64,000 bases of DNA from Hyphomicrobiales bacterium (GTDB lineage Bacteria; Pseudomonadota; Alphaproteobacteria; Rhizobiales; JACESI01), in assembly GCA_039989895.1 (NCBI GenBank), contig JBDXGY010000006.1, positions 372,001 through 436,000 of the forward strand, written 5' to 3'. Position 1 is the first letter of the stretch. Each line of letters opens with the position of its first letter. The notes below the pieces were generated by a model. It had not been told where the DNA came from and did not search any database. It worked only from the letters and a program-made list of their open reading frames with translations. Below, piece by piece: positions 50,114 through 59,639 of the stretch. The translations under genes and the position numbers were made by a program.

Positions 50114-50779
50114 ATGTCTGACCATTTACTTATTTTTGACTGTGATGGAGTGCTGGTAGATAGCGAGCCGCTTTCACTTGGTCTCTTGATTGACTATTGC
50201 GCACAGCATGGTCTCACATTGGACATGCCACAGGCATGTGATGCTTTCTTGGGGAAACCTGTTGCAGATTCAGCAAGCGAAGCACGACGTATGTTCGATG
50301 CGAATGTCCCTGATGTAGACTTAGAAATGTTCCAACACGAAATCCTGACAAAGTTCAAACAGGAACTAAAGCCTACTTCTGGTGTCGCGGATGCATTAGA
50401 AAAATTACAAATGCCTATGTGTGTTGCCTCTTCCAGTAATCCTGAGCGGATACAGACATCACTTTTGCTAACGGGTCTTTCTGATTTTTTTGGTGGAAAG
50501 CTATTCAGCACAGACATGGTAGAAAGAGGCAAGCCTCATCCAGATGTCTTCTTACATGCAGCAAAGGAAATGGGCTTTGAACCATCAAATTCTATTGTGA
50601 TTGAAGATAGTCCAGCCGGATTGCAGGCCGCGCAGGCAGCTAACATGAAGACTATCGCCTATACTGGTGGACTCCACGCACCGCATGCTAATCTTGTAGA
50701 AAAATTAGAAGCATTTTCACCTGATATAATTATCAAGGACATGGCTCAGCTCGGCGATGCCATCACAAAACTTTCTTAG
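50114..50779 (+). CDS. HAD family phosphatase/phosphatase-mutase (YieH/beta-PGM-like)
   Basis: This 221-residue HAD protein has motif I LIFDCDGVLVDSEPL, motif II VASSSNPERI, motif III at GKPHPDVF and motif IV VIEDSPAGLQAAQAA. It has the small helical cap of subfamily I. Homologues act on 6-phosphogluconate or other sugar phosphates. It is the last gene of the second polyol operon, starting 2 bp after the kinase, and is likely a phosphatase for a pathway or side product. Confidence 0.87.
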   Translation: MSDHLLIFDCDGVLVDSEPLSLGLLIDYCAQHGLTLDMPQACDAFLGKPVADSASEARRMFDANVPDVDLEMFQHEILTKFKQELKPTSGVADALEKLQMPMCVASSSNPERIQTSLLLTGLSDFFGGKLFSTDMVERGKPHPDVFLHAAKEMGFEPSNSIVIEDSPAGLQAAQAANMKTIAYTGGLHAPHANLVEKLEAFSPDIIIKDMAQLGDAITKLS

Positions 50780-50864
50780 AGGAAAGTGCCTTCCAATTAA
50801 AGCATGGGGTAAGGATTGGCATCATGCTTGACTTATCTGTAATGACAATGTGTTGAGATTTTTT

Positions 50865-50896
50865 CTGACAGCCTGACAGCCTGACAGCCTGACAGC
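50865..50896. repeat. CTGACAGC tandem repeat, 4 copies
   Basis: Four exact copies of the octamer CTGACAGC occupy 32 bp in the 255-bp gap between the polyol operon and the glutathione transferase gene. No gene overlaps it. Copy number is likely to vary. Confidence 0.9.
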
Positions 50897-51034
50897 CCGG
50901 GCGAACTCATGATGCGATATTTGCTATATGGCGTTAAAAAGATTGTAGTTCTTTTTTTATGCCTTAAATAAGAAAATGAGGGGTGTGATGATGGGACACC
51001 TAATGAATAAAACCACACCTTTGGAGTTCAGACT

Positions 51035-51910
51035 TTGACAGATGATACAACCTATATACCGCCGAAAGTATGGAAGTGGGAATCTGAAAGCGGGGGTACT
51101 TTTGCCTGTATTAATCGCCCGATTGCTGGCCCGACTTTTGACAAAGAAATGCCTAAAGGCAAACATCCTCTACAGCTTTATTCCCTTGCTACGCCAAACG
51201 GTGTGAAGATAACGCTGATGCTGGAAGAGCTGTTGGCGCTTGGCCATAGTGGAGCGGAATATGACGCTCATTTGATTAGAATTCACGAAGGTGATCAATT
51301 CGCAAGCGGCTTTGTTGACATCAATCCGAATTCTAAAATTCCGGCCCTCATGGATCACAGCACAACACCCCCAACGCGGGTCTTTGAATCAGGTGCGATA
51401 CTGCTTTATTTAGCTGAAAAATTTGGTGTTCTCATGCCAAGTGATCCGGCACAGCGGGCGGAATGTCTTTCATGGTTGTTTTGGCAAATGGGCAGCGCGC
51501 CTTATCTGGGTGGCGGCTTTGGTCATTTTTATAATTACGCACCAATGAAAATTGAGTATCCGATCAATCGTTTTGCGATGGAAGTCAAACGCCAGCTTGA
51601 TGTGCTAGACCATCGCCTCGCGGATAATCGTTATTTATGTGGTGATGACTATACAATCGCAGATATTGCGGTCTGGCCATGGTATGGCGCGCTTGTATCA
51701 AATTTGATTTATGAGGCGGCTGAGTTTCTTGATACGAAGTCATATAAGCATCTAAACCGTTGGACAGAAGAGATCGCAGCGCGCGATGCAGCGAAACGCG
51801 GCAAGATGGTCAACCGCACATGGGGCGAGCCGGAAACACAACTTCATGAGCGCCACGACGCCAGCGACTTTGAAACACAGACGCAGGATAAAATAGCGCC
51901 TTCAGAGTAG
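51035..51910 (+). CDS. yghU: Glutathione S-transferase family protein YghU
   Basis: This 291-residue protein closely follows E. coli YghU, a glutathione/disulfide-bond reductase. LYSLATPNGVKITLMLEEL, INPNSKIPAL, VFESGAILLYLAEKFG and GGGFGHFYNYAPMKIEY are all in place, ending LHERHDASDFETQT. The start is TTG at 51035, with GGAG 8 bp upstream; the encoded MTDDTTY N-terminus matches YghU, so a rare start is real. It is a cytosolic monocistronic gene followed by a strong terminator. Confidence 0.93.
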   Translation: MTDDTTYIPPKVWKWESESGGTFACINRPIAGPTFDKEMPKGKHPLQLYSLATPNGVKITLMLEELLALGHSGAEYDAHLIRIHEGDQFASGFVDINPNSKIPALMDHSTTPPTRVFESGAILLYLAEKFGVLMPSDPAQRAECLSWLFWQMGSAPYLGGGFGHFYNYAPMKIEYPINRFAMEVKRQLDVLDHRLADNRYLCGDDYTIADIAVWPWYGALVSNLIYEAAEFLDTKSYKHLNRWTEEIAARDAAKRGKMVNRTWGEPETQLHERHDASDFETQTQDKIAPSE

Positions 51911-51944
51911 TGCTCGCAGAATAGCTCATCGAAAGTAAAATTAG

Positions 51945-51971
51945 AGCGCGCTTAAGTGAAGCGCGCTTTTT
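51945..51971. terminator. Bidirectional intrinsic terminator between yghU and the AsmA gene
   Basis: AGCGCGCTT (51945-51953) and AAGCGCGCT (51959-51967) form a perfect 9-bp stem with loop AAGTG, followed by T residues to 51971. On the minus strand it is followed by TCTAATTTTA, so it can serve the convergent AsmA gene as well. Confidence 0.85.
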
Positions 51972-51975
51972 CACC

Positions 51976-54900
51976 TCAACGGCCGAATAATCCGCCAATA
52001 CCTTTTATCAATTGCTCTGCTTCTTGTGGTACGGCAACCGGCAGGTTCGGTTCTCCGTTTTGTCCGTTACTATTTGGATTGATGGCCTGTTTTACGATAT
52101 CTGCCACGGGAGAACTAGCAACTGATGAGGTGCGAGGTTTGGCGCGAGGAACGGGTATTTGACCAACTTGTAAGGGAGCTGCATCAATTGGCTCGCTGCT
52201 AGTGCTGCCACCACCCAAAAGACCACCTAGCGCACCCACAACTGCGGCCGCACCACCTTCTTTTGAGATTTTGCCATCTTTCAATAAACCACTGACATCA
52301 ACACCTATTTCTTTTTTGATTTTATCTGCCGCCTTAGCAATAGCGGCTCCTTTGGGATCGTCACCTAAAGCGCTTAAAATTTCTCCGGTATTCCCGGATG
52401 CTATTTTGTCAAACCCGCCGCCCAGTGACTTGAGCGCCGCAAGCCCAGCTGCTGGATCTTGTAGGAAGCCTTTGATATCAGGATAAATCTTAGGCTTGGC
52501 CCATGATCCTTCAATGATGATGGGCACACCAAATCCTGCCAAATCCTTAGACCCGCCTTGGCCTTCTAGGCTGGCAACAATTTTGGGATCCACGCGGTAT
52601 TTCAAGGTCTGTGGTGGCATTTGAACAGCGCCTTCACCACTCACGCGCACCAGTGGTCCAACTAGATTAAGATCAGTATTTGTGGCGACGCCATTAGTGA
52701 TATCAAAAGAAGCGGTAAAAGCACTGAAGTCTGTTTTTTCAGATGCTGAGTTGTTCCAGCCATTCAAAGCACCGCCAGTGAGTGAGCGCATGGCTTTGGC
52801 TATATTAATGCCTCGAATAGCACCGTTATTGAAGTTGAAACTTGTTTTGCCGTTGAGAGCGGCCACCATGTCGGCTTGGCTATTGCCAGCGGTGGTGACG
52901 TTAAGAATATAATCAAGCCCACCTTCAATGCGCTCAAATTTTGCGGCATCGCGCAAGAACGGATAAGCCTGCACACCATTTGATGTTAATTGGGCGGTGA
53001 TAGCAGGTGTTTGATTGGCTGCATCCACCACAATTTTTGCATTAGCTTTACCGCCATAAAATGTCATTTCCGATAAATCAGCTGTTAATTTTCCGCCGCG
53101 CATGGTGGTTTGAAGGGAGAGGGGGCCAACGCTCATGCCTTGTGCTTTGAGGGTGTTGACGCGGGCTGTGAGATTTAAATTAGCAGAATTGGTGAAGCTG
53201 AAATCAATCGGTTCGCTACTCCATGCACTGGATGAATTGCTGGCGCCGCTTGCCGCTCCACCACCGCCTTCTGCTGGTGTGGCGATATAGGGATTAACAT
53301 CGAGCAGATCGAATGAAATATTGGCTGTGATATCTGGTTTGTCATTCAAAAGAACACTCGCGCTACCTTGTCCTTTGATGTCATCCAGCACAACAGATAG
53401 GTCGTTGAGTGAGACCTTTTTCTCGCTGGCTGCAAAGCCGGTTTTAATATCAAAGCGGCCATAACCTGGGCCGGAGGGAAGCTCAGTGCCAAACCACTTG
53501 GCGAGGGCGCGCAATGATTTACCTTTGAGTGCAATAGTGCCTGCTGCAGGAATTGAGGAGGAAATGTCACCATTGAAGCTGGCGCTTGCCTTGGAAAAAG
53601 AGACGGTTGCGCTGGTTTTGGCTTTTTGGCCTGCGATCAAAGCCGCAGGATCGCTTGTTGCACCGAGAGAGATCACTTCACCACGAAAGCGTGCTTGCCC
53701 ATCCACACTGACTGGCTTGGTGAAGCCATCAATGGTTGCCTGTAAGGACACGTCTTCAATGCGATCTGCCGATGGATCATTATTAAAGGTGCTCGCTAGT
53801 CCAAGGCCGCTCATGCTGGCTTTTGAGATACCAAGCGTGCCACGTGCATTGACCGTATTGAGAATGCTGTTTGGCGTTAATCCTTGAAACCCAAAAACCA
53901 AATTCGTGCCAATCAAACCTTTAAGCTGTTTAACCAGCGCGTCTTGTCCGGCGAGTGCCAAAATAGTTGAAATGGACAGATTATTAGCTTTCAGCGTGCC
54001 GTAGGTCGTAAGCGGAGATACTTTTGTATCCGCCGTTAATCTGGCGCTGGCAGAACCGCCAACAGCGACAACCTCATTGATTTTGAGTTCACCAACCCCG
54101 TCATTTAAGATAAGCCCGCCCTTGAGATTATCTATTTTATGCTCACCGCTTTTTATGGAAGCGGCAGAAAAAGAGATATCGGCATCAAGACCACCTAAAC
54201 CGCTTAGGTCTGGTTCTGTATTTTGGCCACCTTGGCTCGCACCTTTCGAGGGTGATGGCGTGGAAGATTGTGCTGGTTGTAATGTATCAAGATTGAGAGC
54301 GCCCAGATCAATCGATCCTGTAACGAATGGGCGTGCACCACCGATAATCGTCTGGATTTTTGTCGCAAATGTGGTGTCTAGAAACTGGCCTTGCCCGAGT
54401 TCGAGCTGAATTTGCTCTTTTCCAGCGGCCAGAGTGCCTGTGGCTTTCACCACACCAGAGGCAAGCGCATCGCCGGTGATTTGGCTGATATCTATTATAT
54501 TTAAATCGACCGCACCATCGAAGATGATATCTGCATCCAGGTCAAACGGCCCGCTGGTTGATAGCTTTGCGGTTTTATAGCCCAGATCAACGCTCATGCT
54601 GCCTTTGTTGGTATTAATCAGATTTTTAAAAGCGGGCAGCGTCCCTGTTAAAGTAATTTTTTCTCCATTCAAGACTGCGGAGCCATTAACATTAAGGGCT
54701 CCTTGCGGGTTTGGTAGGGAGGCTGTGAAGACGATATTTTGTATCTTACTCGGTGTTTCGCCAATCGTGCCGAATGAGATGTTTGCTTGATCGATTGCAA
54801 GGCGCTCTACTCGTAGTGTGTCAACTAATGTGCGCACAACACCGCCGGCAGTGCCTGGAGTGTCAGATTCTGTTTCATTTATAGTTGATGTTGGTTCGTT

Positions 54901-55299
54901 TGCCACAGGGGCTGAAGCATCTTCAGGAAGCCACACGGGGTTGCCATTTTTAGCAAGCTCTATCGTTAAATCGGGTTGGCCGAAATATATTTCCTCGATA
55001 TCAACCGCGCCGCTGAACAAGGCTCTTAAGCCAACAGCAAAGCGCGCCTCTTGCGCTTTAAGGATGGGCTTGTGATTAGGAGGGCTAATCTCGATATCTT
55101 GAGCGACAAGGCGCACACTTGGCACCAATGACATAGAAACGTCACCGCCAAAACGAATTTTCCAACCGGTGTTCTCTGTAATCAGTTTTTCAATTTGTGT
55201 TTTTACTGTATCGGTTGGCAGCACAAAGGGCACAATGAAAATCAGTCCGACGAGAATGACTCCAATAGCGGCGATAAGAATAAAAATCCGGTGTAACAT
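51976..55299 (-). CDS. AsmA family outer-membrane/lipid-transport-like protein
   Basis: This 1107-residue protein has one N-terminal transmembrane helix (about residues 5-28) and a long repetitive beta-rich periplasmic body. It starts with the AsmA N-terminal domain (VKTQIEKLITENTGWKIRF, then the GDVSMSLVPSVRL stretch). The AsmA C-terminal region occupies about 780-960 and includes MTFYGGKANAKI. The C-terminus is low-complexity and Gly/Pro-rich. AsmA-like proteins are bridge-type lipid carriers between the envelope membranes. The gene has no operon partner and ends at the shared terminator. Confidence 0.88.
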   Translation of the reverse strand: MLHRIFILIAAIGVILVGLIFIVPFVLPTDTVKTQIEKLITENTGWKIRFGGDVSMSLVPSVRLVAQDIEISPPNHKPILKAQEARFAVGLRALFSGAVDIEEIYFGQPDLTIELAKNGNPVWLPEDASAPVANEPTSTINETESDTPGTAGGVVRTLVDTLRVERLAIDQANISFGTIGETPSKIQNIVFTASLPNPQGALNVNGSAVLNGEKITLTGTLPAFKNLINTNKGSMSVDLGYKTAKLSTSGPFDLDADIIFDGAVDLNIIDISQITGDALASGVVKATGTLAAGKEQIQLELGQGQFLDTTFATKIQTIIGGARPFVTGSIDLGALNLDTLQPAQSSTPSPSKGASQGGQNTEPDLSGLGGLDADISFSAASIKSGEHKIDNLKGGLILNDGVGELKINEVVAVGGSASARLTADTKVSPLTTYGTLKANNLSISTILALAGQDALVKQLKGLIGTNLVFGFQGLTPNSILNTVNARGTLGISKASMSGLGLASTFNNDPSADRIEDVSLQATIDGFTKPVSVDGQARFRGEVISLGATSDPAALIAGQKAKTSATVSFSKASASFNGDISSSIPAAGTIALKGKSLRALAKWFGTELPSGPGYGRFDIKTGFAASEKKVSLNDLSVVLDDIKGQGSASVLLNDKPDITANISFDLLDVNPYIATPAEGGGGAASGASNSSSAWSSEPIDFSFTNSANLNLTARVNTLKAQGMSVGPLSLQTTMRGGKLTADLSEMTFYGGKANAKIVVDAANQTPAITAQLTSNGVQAYPFLRDAAKFERIEGGLDYILNVTTAGNSQADMVAALNGKTSFNFNNGAIRGINIAKAMRSLTGGALNGWNNSASEKTDFSAFTASFDITNGVATNTDLNLVGPLVRVSGEGAVQMPPQTLKYRVDPKIVASLEGQGGSKDLAGFGVPIIIEGSWAKPKIYPDIKGFLQDPAAGLAALKSLGGGFDKIASGNTGEILSALGDDPKGAAIAKAADKIKKEIGVDVSGLLKDGKISKEGGAAAVVGALGGLLGGGSTSSEPIDAAPLQVGQIPVPRAKPRTSSVASSPVADIVKQAINPNSNGQNGEPNLPVAVPQEAEQLIKGIGGLFGR

Positions 55300-55505
55300 T
55301 TAGCAGGCCTCCAGCCATTTGTTTCGCTTATGACCGATTCTTCAAGTTTTAACATAATCGGGCGCAAAATTAAGGCAGGCTATCCAATATCGGTAAGTAT
55401 AGATTTTTTAATGCAATTTTTGTGCGAATCACTGAGTAATCAATGACGGAGAAAGCCTCGACTCCCCACTTTGAGATGTTGATCTGTTTATAAAAGAGCA
55501 TTGAT

Positions 55506-56720
55506 TTGAAGCTGTTACGTCACTTTCTATTAGTATCGGCTATTTTATTAGCCGGTATATCAATGCCTTTGACGGAACCTGCACATGCTGGTTTTTGCAG
55601 TGGAAACAATTTGGTCCAAGAGCGTTGTAAGTCCGCAAGGAGCCTTTTGCGCAAATTATTGCTGAAGCGTGGTGACAATGAATCACAAAAGACTGCTAAC
55701 CCTCAATCTGCTAAACCTTTACCTATAAAGTCTGATCCTCTTCAGGCTCTGCCTTCCACAATCACACTGACCGACCAACCAAGCGTGAAACGGCAAAAAC
55801 AAGTCAATGTTATTTATATTCCGTTCCCCACACTGCGCCCCGATTATAGCCAGAGTTCTCGCGCTCCAAATATCACAGCGCAGCCCAAAGTTAGGCCTGA
55901 TATAGACCCAACCACCACGGCAGGCATATTCTCAAAATGTCTTGATGTTACAAAGATAACGGAGCCGGACATCAGGGCGCAGAAAAGGATTCTAAGGCAC
56001 AAAAAATTCTGCATTACCAAAAAGAGACTTAACGAAAATGGTCTTGATTGGAGAATTTTTGTCATAAAAAACAAAAAGAAAAAATCTGGTCCCTTGTTTG
56101 TTGTGCCTCATGATAACGAAAATTCAGCTTTTTCAGCAGGTGTATATGGCTTGAATAAATACGGTGGTACGCTTGTGGCGGTTGAGGCGGGTGAACGGCG
56201 GATTTTTAAAGGGCAAGACCCGAACCGCAATTTTGGAACAAGTAGAGCAACAGCAAACCGTTGCCGCCTGCAACGCGCCCCTGCACCAAGATATACCCAT
56301 GTCATGTTGAAGCACCATAAGAACGGACGGCCCATCATTGCTCTTCACAGTAATGCAAATGGCTTTTCGGGCAATGGAGGCAGGGGCAATATCTCAATAA
56401 AACGCAAAGGAGACGCGATCCCCTTTGTTTCAGCCATTGCCCGCTCACGCCGTTTAAAGGATGAAGATACATTGATTGTCCTTGCCAGCACAAAACGCCC
56501 AAGCCAAGATCGCAGGTTATCTCGTAAAGTGAAATATTTTACCGAAAAGGCGGGGGTCAATGTTCTCTATGAACGTGTGACCGCAGCAAAGAATGATTGT
56601 TCATTATCCAATTATGCCGCCTTAAATGGACTTGGACCTTATTTTAATATCGAGGTTGAAAACGGGGATGTAAAAACCCAGAGAAAGATTCTCGACAGTG
56701 TTATGAAATCTCTGCGTTAG
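55506..56720 (+). CDS. Exported protein with M14 metallocarboxypeptidase-like residue pattern
   Basis: This 404-residue protein starts at TTG (55506) and has a signal peptide ending near residue 28 (EPAHAGF). A Pro/Lys-rich linker of about 100 residues follows. In the C-terminal half, H202 and E205 (VPHDNENS), DPNRNF at 238-243 and H281 (ALHSN) have the order and spacing of the M14 zinc ligands HxxE...H and the substrate-binding NR motif. FNIEVENG near residue 387 could supply the catalytic Glu. I do not recognise a named family, so an amidase or peptidase role is inference. It overlaps lhgO by 20 bp, tail to tail. Confidence 0.65.
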   Translation: MKLLRHFLLVSAILLAGISMPLTEPAHAGFCSGNNLVQERCKSARSLLRKLLLKRGDNESQKTANPQSAKPLPIKSDPLQALPSTITLTDQPSVKRQKQVNVIYIPFPTLRPDYSQSSRAPNITAQPKVRPDIDPTTTAGIFSKCLDVTKITEPDIRAQKRILRHKKFCITKKRLNENGLDWRIFVIKNKKKKSGPLFVVPHDNENSAFSAGVYGLNKYGGTLVAVEAGERRIFKGQDPNRNFGTSRATANRCRLQRAPAPRYTHVMLKHHKNGRPIIALHSNANGFSGNGGRGNISIKRKGDAIPFVSAIARSRRLKDEDTLIVLASTKRPSQDRRLSRKVKYFTEKAGVNVLYERVTAAKNDCSLSNYAALNGLGPYFNIEVENGDVKTQRKILDSVMKSLR

Positions 56721-57915
56721 AGCCGTCCACGATCATGTCCGCTAGATGCTCTGCAATGGGTATGGATGATGTGGCCGCTGGTGAGGGCGCATTGCAGACA
56801 TGCAGCATGCGGCTTGTTCGTTTGATGAGAAAATCATGAACCAATGTCCCGTCATTCAAAACAGCTTGGGCACGAATACCGGTCGGATAGGGTTCCAGAT
56901 CGGCCAATGTCAATGAAGGGCAGTATTTTTGACAAAGTTTCAAATAACGCTTTTTACTGAGTGAGTTTTTGAACTCGGCCAGACCTGAGCGCCAATTCTT
57001 AAACATCAATTTCCAAAATCCGCCGAAACCAACCATCTCTATAACATCGCGAAGATTGATCGATCCTTTTGGATATCCCTCACGAGAAAAACCCAAAACA
57101 GCGTTGGGACCAACTGTCACGGAGCCATCAATCATCCGCGTTAAATGAACACCGAGGAAAGGCAGGTCAGGGTTTGGTACGGGGTAAATCAAATGGTTCA
57201 CCACATCATTATGCCGTTTGTTAAGACGGTAATATTCGCCGCGAAAGGGAACCATTTTAAAGTCGATTTCGATCCCAGCCATGCGTGCAAGTCTGTCGGC
57301 CTGTATGCCGCTGCACACGATAAGGTTTTGACAGATATAGTGCTGATTTTGTGTTTTGATCTCAACATGGTGAGGCGTCTCACGGATGCTTTCTACCTCA
57401 GTGCTGTTAAATATTTCGCCACCATTCTCAATGACGATTTGCGCCATTGCGCGGGTCATTGCTGGATAATCAACAATACCGGTGACATCGACATAAAGAG
57501 CGCCAAGGCCCACAATATTAGGCTCTCGTTCTTTGAGTGCTATTTCATCAAGGCGTATTGGATTGAGCCCATTTGCCTGACAGCGCTCATAAAGCGTGTG
57601 CATGCGCTCAAGTTCCAGCGGTGTTGTCGCAACTATAAGCTTCCCGCATTGCTCATAGGCCACTTGATGCTGTGTGCAAAAATCAATTGTGGCTGCTACG
57701 CCCTTGCGACAAAACGTAGCTTTTAAGGAGCCGGGTGCATAGTAGACGCCTGCGTGAATCACACCGCTGTTGTGACCAGTTTGATGTGCGGCGAGGGTGG
57801 CTTCTTTTTCTAAAACTACGATTTTTTTATCTGGAAAACGCAGTGAGAGCGTCATGGCCGTTGCAAGGCCAACAATTCCACCACCGATGATGATAAAGTC
57901 TGATGTGTCCGACAT
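56701..57915 (-). CDS. lhgO: L-2-hydroxyglutarate oxidase/dehydrogenase LhgO
   Basis: This 404-residue FAD-dependent enzyme oxidises L-2-hydroxyglutarate to 2-oxoglutarate. It has the FAD motif FIIIGGGIVGLATAMTLS, then AAHQTGHNSGVIHAGVYY, which is characteristic of LhgO. PFRGEYYRL, FLGVHLTRMIDGSVTVGPN and ICNAPSPAAT-like (VCNAPSPAATSSIPIAEH) segments complete it. It is the last gene in the minus-strand TRAP operon, 9 bp after the GlcG-like gene. Confidence 0.92.
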   Translation of the reverse strand: MSDTSDFIIIGGGIVGLATAMTLSLRFPDKKIVVLEKEATLAAHQTGHNSGVIHAGVYYAPGSLKATFCRKGVAATIDFCTQHQVAYEQCGKLIVATTPLELERMHTLYERCQANGLNPIRLDEIALKEREPNIVGLGALYVDVTGIVDYPAMTRAMAQIVIENGGEIFNSTEVESIRETPHHVEIKTQNQHYICQNLIVCSGIQADRLARMAGIEIDFKMVPFRGEYYRLNKRHNDVVNHLIYPVPNPDLPFLGVHLTRMIDGSVTVGPNAVLGFSREGYPKGSINLRDVIEMVGFGGFWKLMFKNWRSGLAEFKNSLSKKRYLKLCQKYCPSLTLADLEPYPTGIRAQAVLNDGTLVHDFLIKRTSRMLHVCNAPSPAATSSIPIAEHLADMIVDGSNAEIS

Positions 57916-57924
57916 GAGGTATTG

Positions 57925-58350
57925 TTAGCCTGTATCTGCAACAAATCCCAGCGCTTCTATCGCGGCAACGGCACAAGCCTCATCATTATCCGAGCTATCG
58001 CCTGTCACTCCAACCGCACCGATGATATTTGCGTCTTCCCGAATTAACACGCCACCTGGAACTGGCACCAATGATCCATTCGACAATGAATTCATTGCCT
58101 GAATGAAAAAGGGTTGCGATTGGGCGCGATCATAAAGGGTGCGTGATCCAAGGCCCATGTTCACGGCGCCGCGCGCTTTGCCTTGTGCAATGTCGGGCCG
58201 CAGATTGCTGGTGCCATCTTCACGCAAAAGCGCAATCAAAAATCCACCAGCATCAAGCACAGCCACAGTCAGTGGCTTGAAGCCTTTATCATTGCGGTGT
58301 TGGATCACCTGATCGATCAACTGCTGCGCTGTTGAGGCATTAAGCGGCAT
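57925..58350 (-). CDS. GlcG/HbpS family heme-binding protein
   Basis: This 141-residue protein belongs to the GlcG/HbpS (formerly DUF336) family. The markers LTVAVLDAGGFLIALLREDG, GKARGAVNMG and VPGGVLIRED followed by ANIIGAVGVTG are all visible. No signal peptide is evident. Such genes accompany glycolate or hydroxyacid utilisation operons, where the function is unclear. It lies between the TRAP permease gene and lhgO, with gaps under 10 bp. Confidence 0.87.
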   Translation of the reverse strand: MPLNASTAQQLIDQVIQHRNDKGFKPLTVAVLDAGGFLIALLREDGTSNLRPDIAQGKARGAVNMGLGSRTLYDRAQSQPFFIQAMNSLSNGSLVPVPGGVLIREDANIIGAVGVTGDSSDNDEACAVAAIEALGFVADTG

Positions 58351-58356
58351 TGGGGA

Positions 58357-59637
58357 TCACCTGTAAAAGTATTCTACTAAGAACAGAGGAATAGAAGGAA
58401 CATAAGTACAAATCATCAATACCGCAAACAAGACCGCGACGAAATAGATATTCACTTTTGACACTTCCCAAATATTGGCGCGCGCAACCGCACATGAGGT
58501 GATCAGCACGCTGGCCACCGGCGGGGTTTGCTGACCAATCGCTAGATTAAGTGTCACCACAAGACCAAAATGGATGGGGTCAATACCTGCGGCCACAATC
58601 AACGGAATAATAATTGGCACAACCAAAATGATCGCGGCGGCTGAATGCAAAAAGAAGCCGATGATAAGGAATAGGAAATTGAGAATGAGCAGGATCAGCC
58701 ATTTGTTGCTTGTGATCGAGAGTATCTCTGCTGCAAGTTGTTGCGGCACTTGAGCACGGGTTAAAAACCCACCCATGACAACAGAGGCTGCGACAAGGAG
58801 CATCACCACAGCGGTTTGCATGCCGCCATCCAGCATAGCGCGCTTGAGATGTTTTAAGTCTATTTGATTGTAATATAATCCCACCACAAAGGCGGCGATG
58901 ACAGCAAGGCCGGCTGCTTCTGTTGCCGTTACAAAACCACCAAAAATACCACCAAGAATAATAACTGGCAGTGTGAAAGCGGGCAGGGCATCGATGAAGG
59001 TGACTTTCAACCGTTTCCAGTTGAAAGCTTCTTCAACAGGCAGATCGTATTTTACGGCAAAAGCATAAGCTACACCCATAAGACCGGCAGCTCCCATAAG
59101 TCCGGGCACAATGCCTGCAACAAATAATTGCTCAACGGATGTATTTGCTGAGGTGGCATAAAGGATCATCGGGATTGAAGGTGGAATAATGATCGCGAGA
59201 GATGCGGATGAAGAGGTCACAGCAGCTGAAAGAGGGGCGCTGTAGCCGCGTTTTTTCATCTGCGGAATAAGGATAGAACCCATCGCGGCCACATCGGCTA
59301 CGGCGGAGCCCGATATTTCGGCGAAGAACAGCGAGACACCAATATTCACCATTGCCAAACCACCGCGTACAAAGCCGATGATGGCCGATACAAAATTGAT
59401 CAGTCTATCTGTCACACCGCCCGCATTCATGATGGCGCCTGCCAACACAAACATCGGGATTGCTATCAGAGAAAATTTGGTTGAGCCATCGTACATATCA
59501 AGGGCCACAGAGACGAGGGCACCCGACCCCTCATTGGCAACAAGACCCATGATGGCTGTAATCGCAAGGGCCACAGCAATCGGCACATTGAGGCAGATCA
59601 TGGTGATGAAGACGACGAATATAATGAAAATCAACAT
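58357..59637 (-). CDS. dctM: TRAP transporter large permease DctM
   Basis: This 426-residue membrane protein has about twelve hydrophobic segments. It has the DctM family stretches LIAIPMFVLAGAIMNAGGV and AEISGSAVADVAAMGSILIP. It catalyses ion-coupled uptake, with DctQ and the binding protein, of a C4-dicarboxylate-like or hydroxyacid solute. It starts 2 bp after dctQ. The substrate is inferred from the neighbouring 2-hydroxyacid enzymes. Confidence 0.93.
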   Translation of the reverse strand: MLIFIIFVVFITMICLNVPIAVALAITAIMGLVANEGSGALVSVALDMYDGSTKFSLIAIPMFVLAGAIMNAGGVTDRLINFVSAIIGFVRGGLAMVNIGVSLFFAEISGSAVADVAAMGSILIPQMKKRGYSAPLSAAVTSSSASLAIIIPPSIPMILYATSANTSVEQLFVAGIVPGLMGAAGLMGVAYAFAVKYDLPVEEAFNWKRLKVTFIDALPAFTLPVIILGGIFGGFVTATEAAGLAVIAAFVVGLYYNQIDLKHLKRAMLDGGMQTAVVMLLVAASVVMGGFLTRAQVPQQLAAEILSITSNKWLILLILNFLFLIIGFFLHSAAAIILVVPIIIPLIVAAGIDPIHFGLVVTLNLAIGQQTPPVASVLITSCAVARANIWEVSKVNIYFVAVLFAVLMICTYVPSIPLFLVEYFYR

Positions 59638-59639
59638 CT

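Noticed and set aside
19046-51000. A complete integrated genomic island with attachment sites
   Set aside because: No integrase, transposase, tRNA or repeat of the guaA 3' end was found in the window, so only an atypical-composition note is justified.
51976-55299. Several plus-strand frames antisense to the AsmA gene
   Set aside because: They mirror the codon pattern of the long minus-strand gene and show no family motif.
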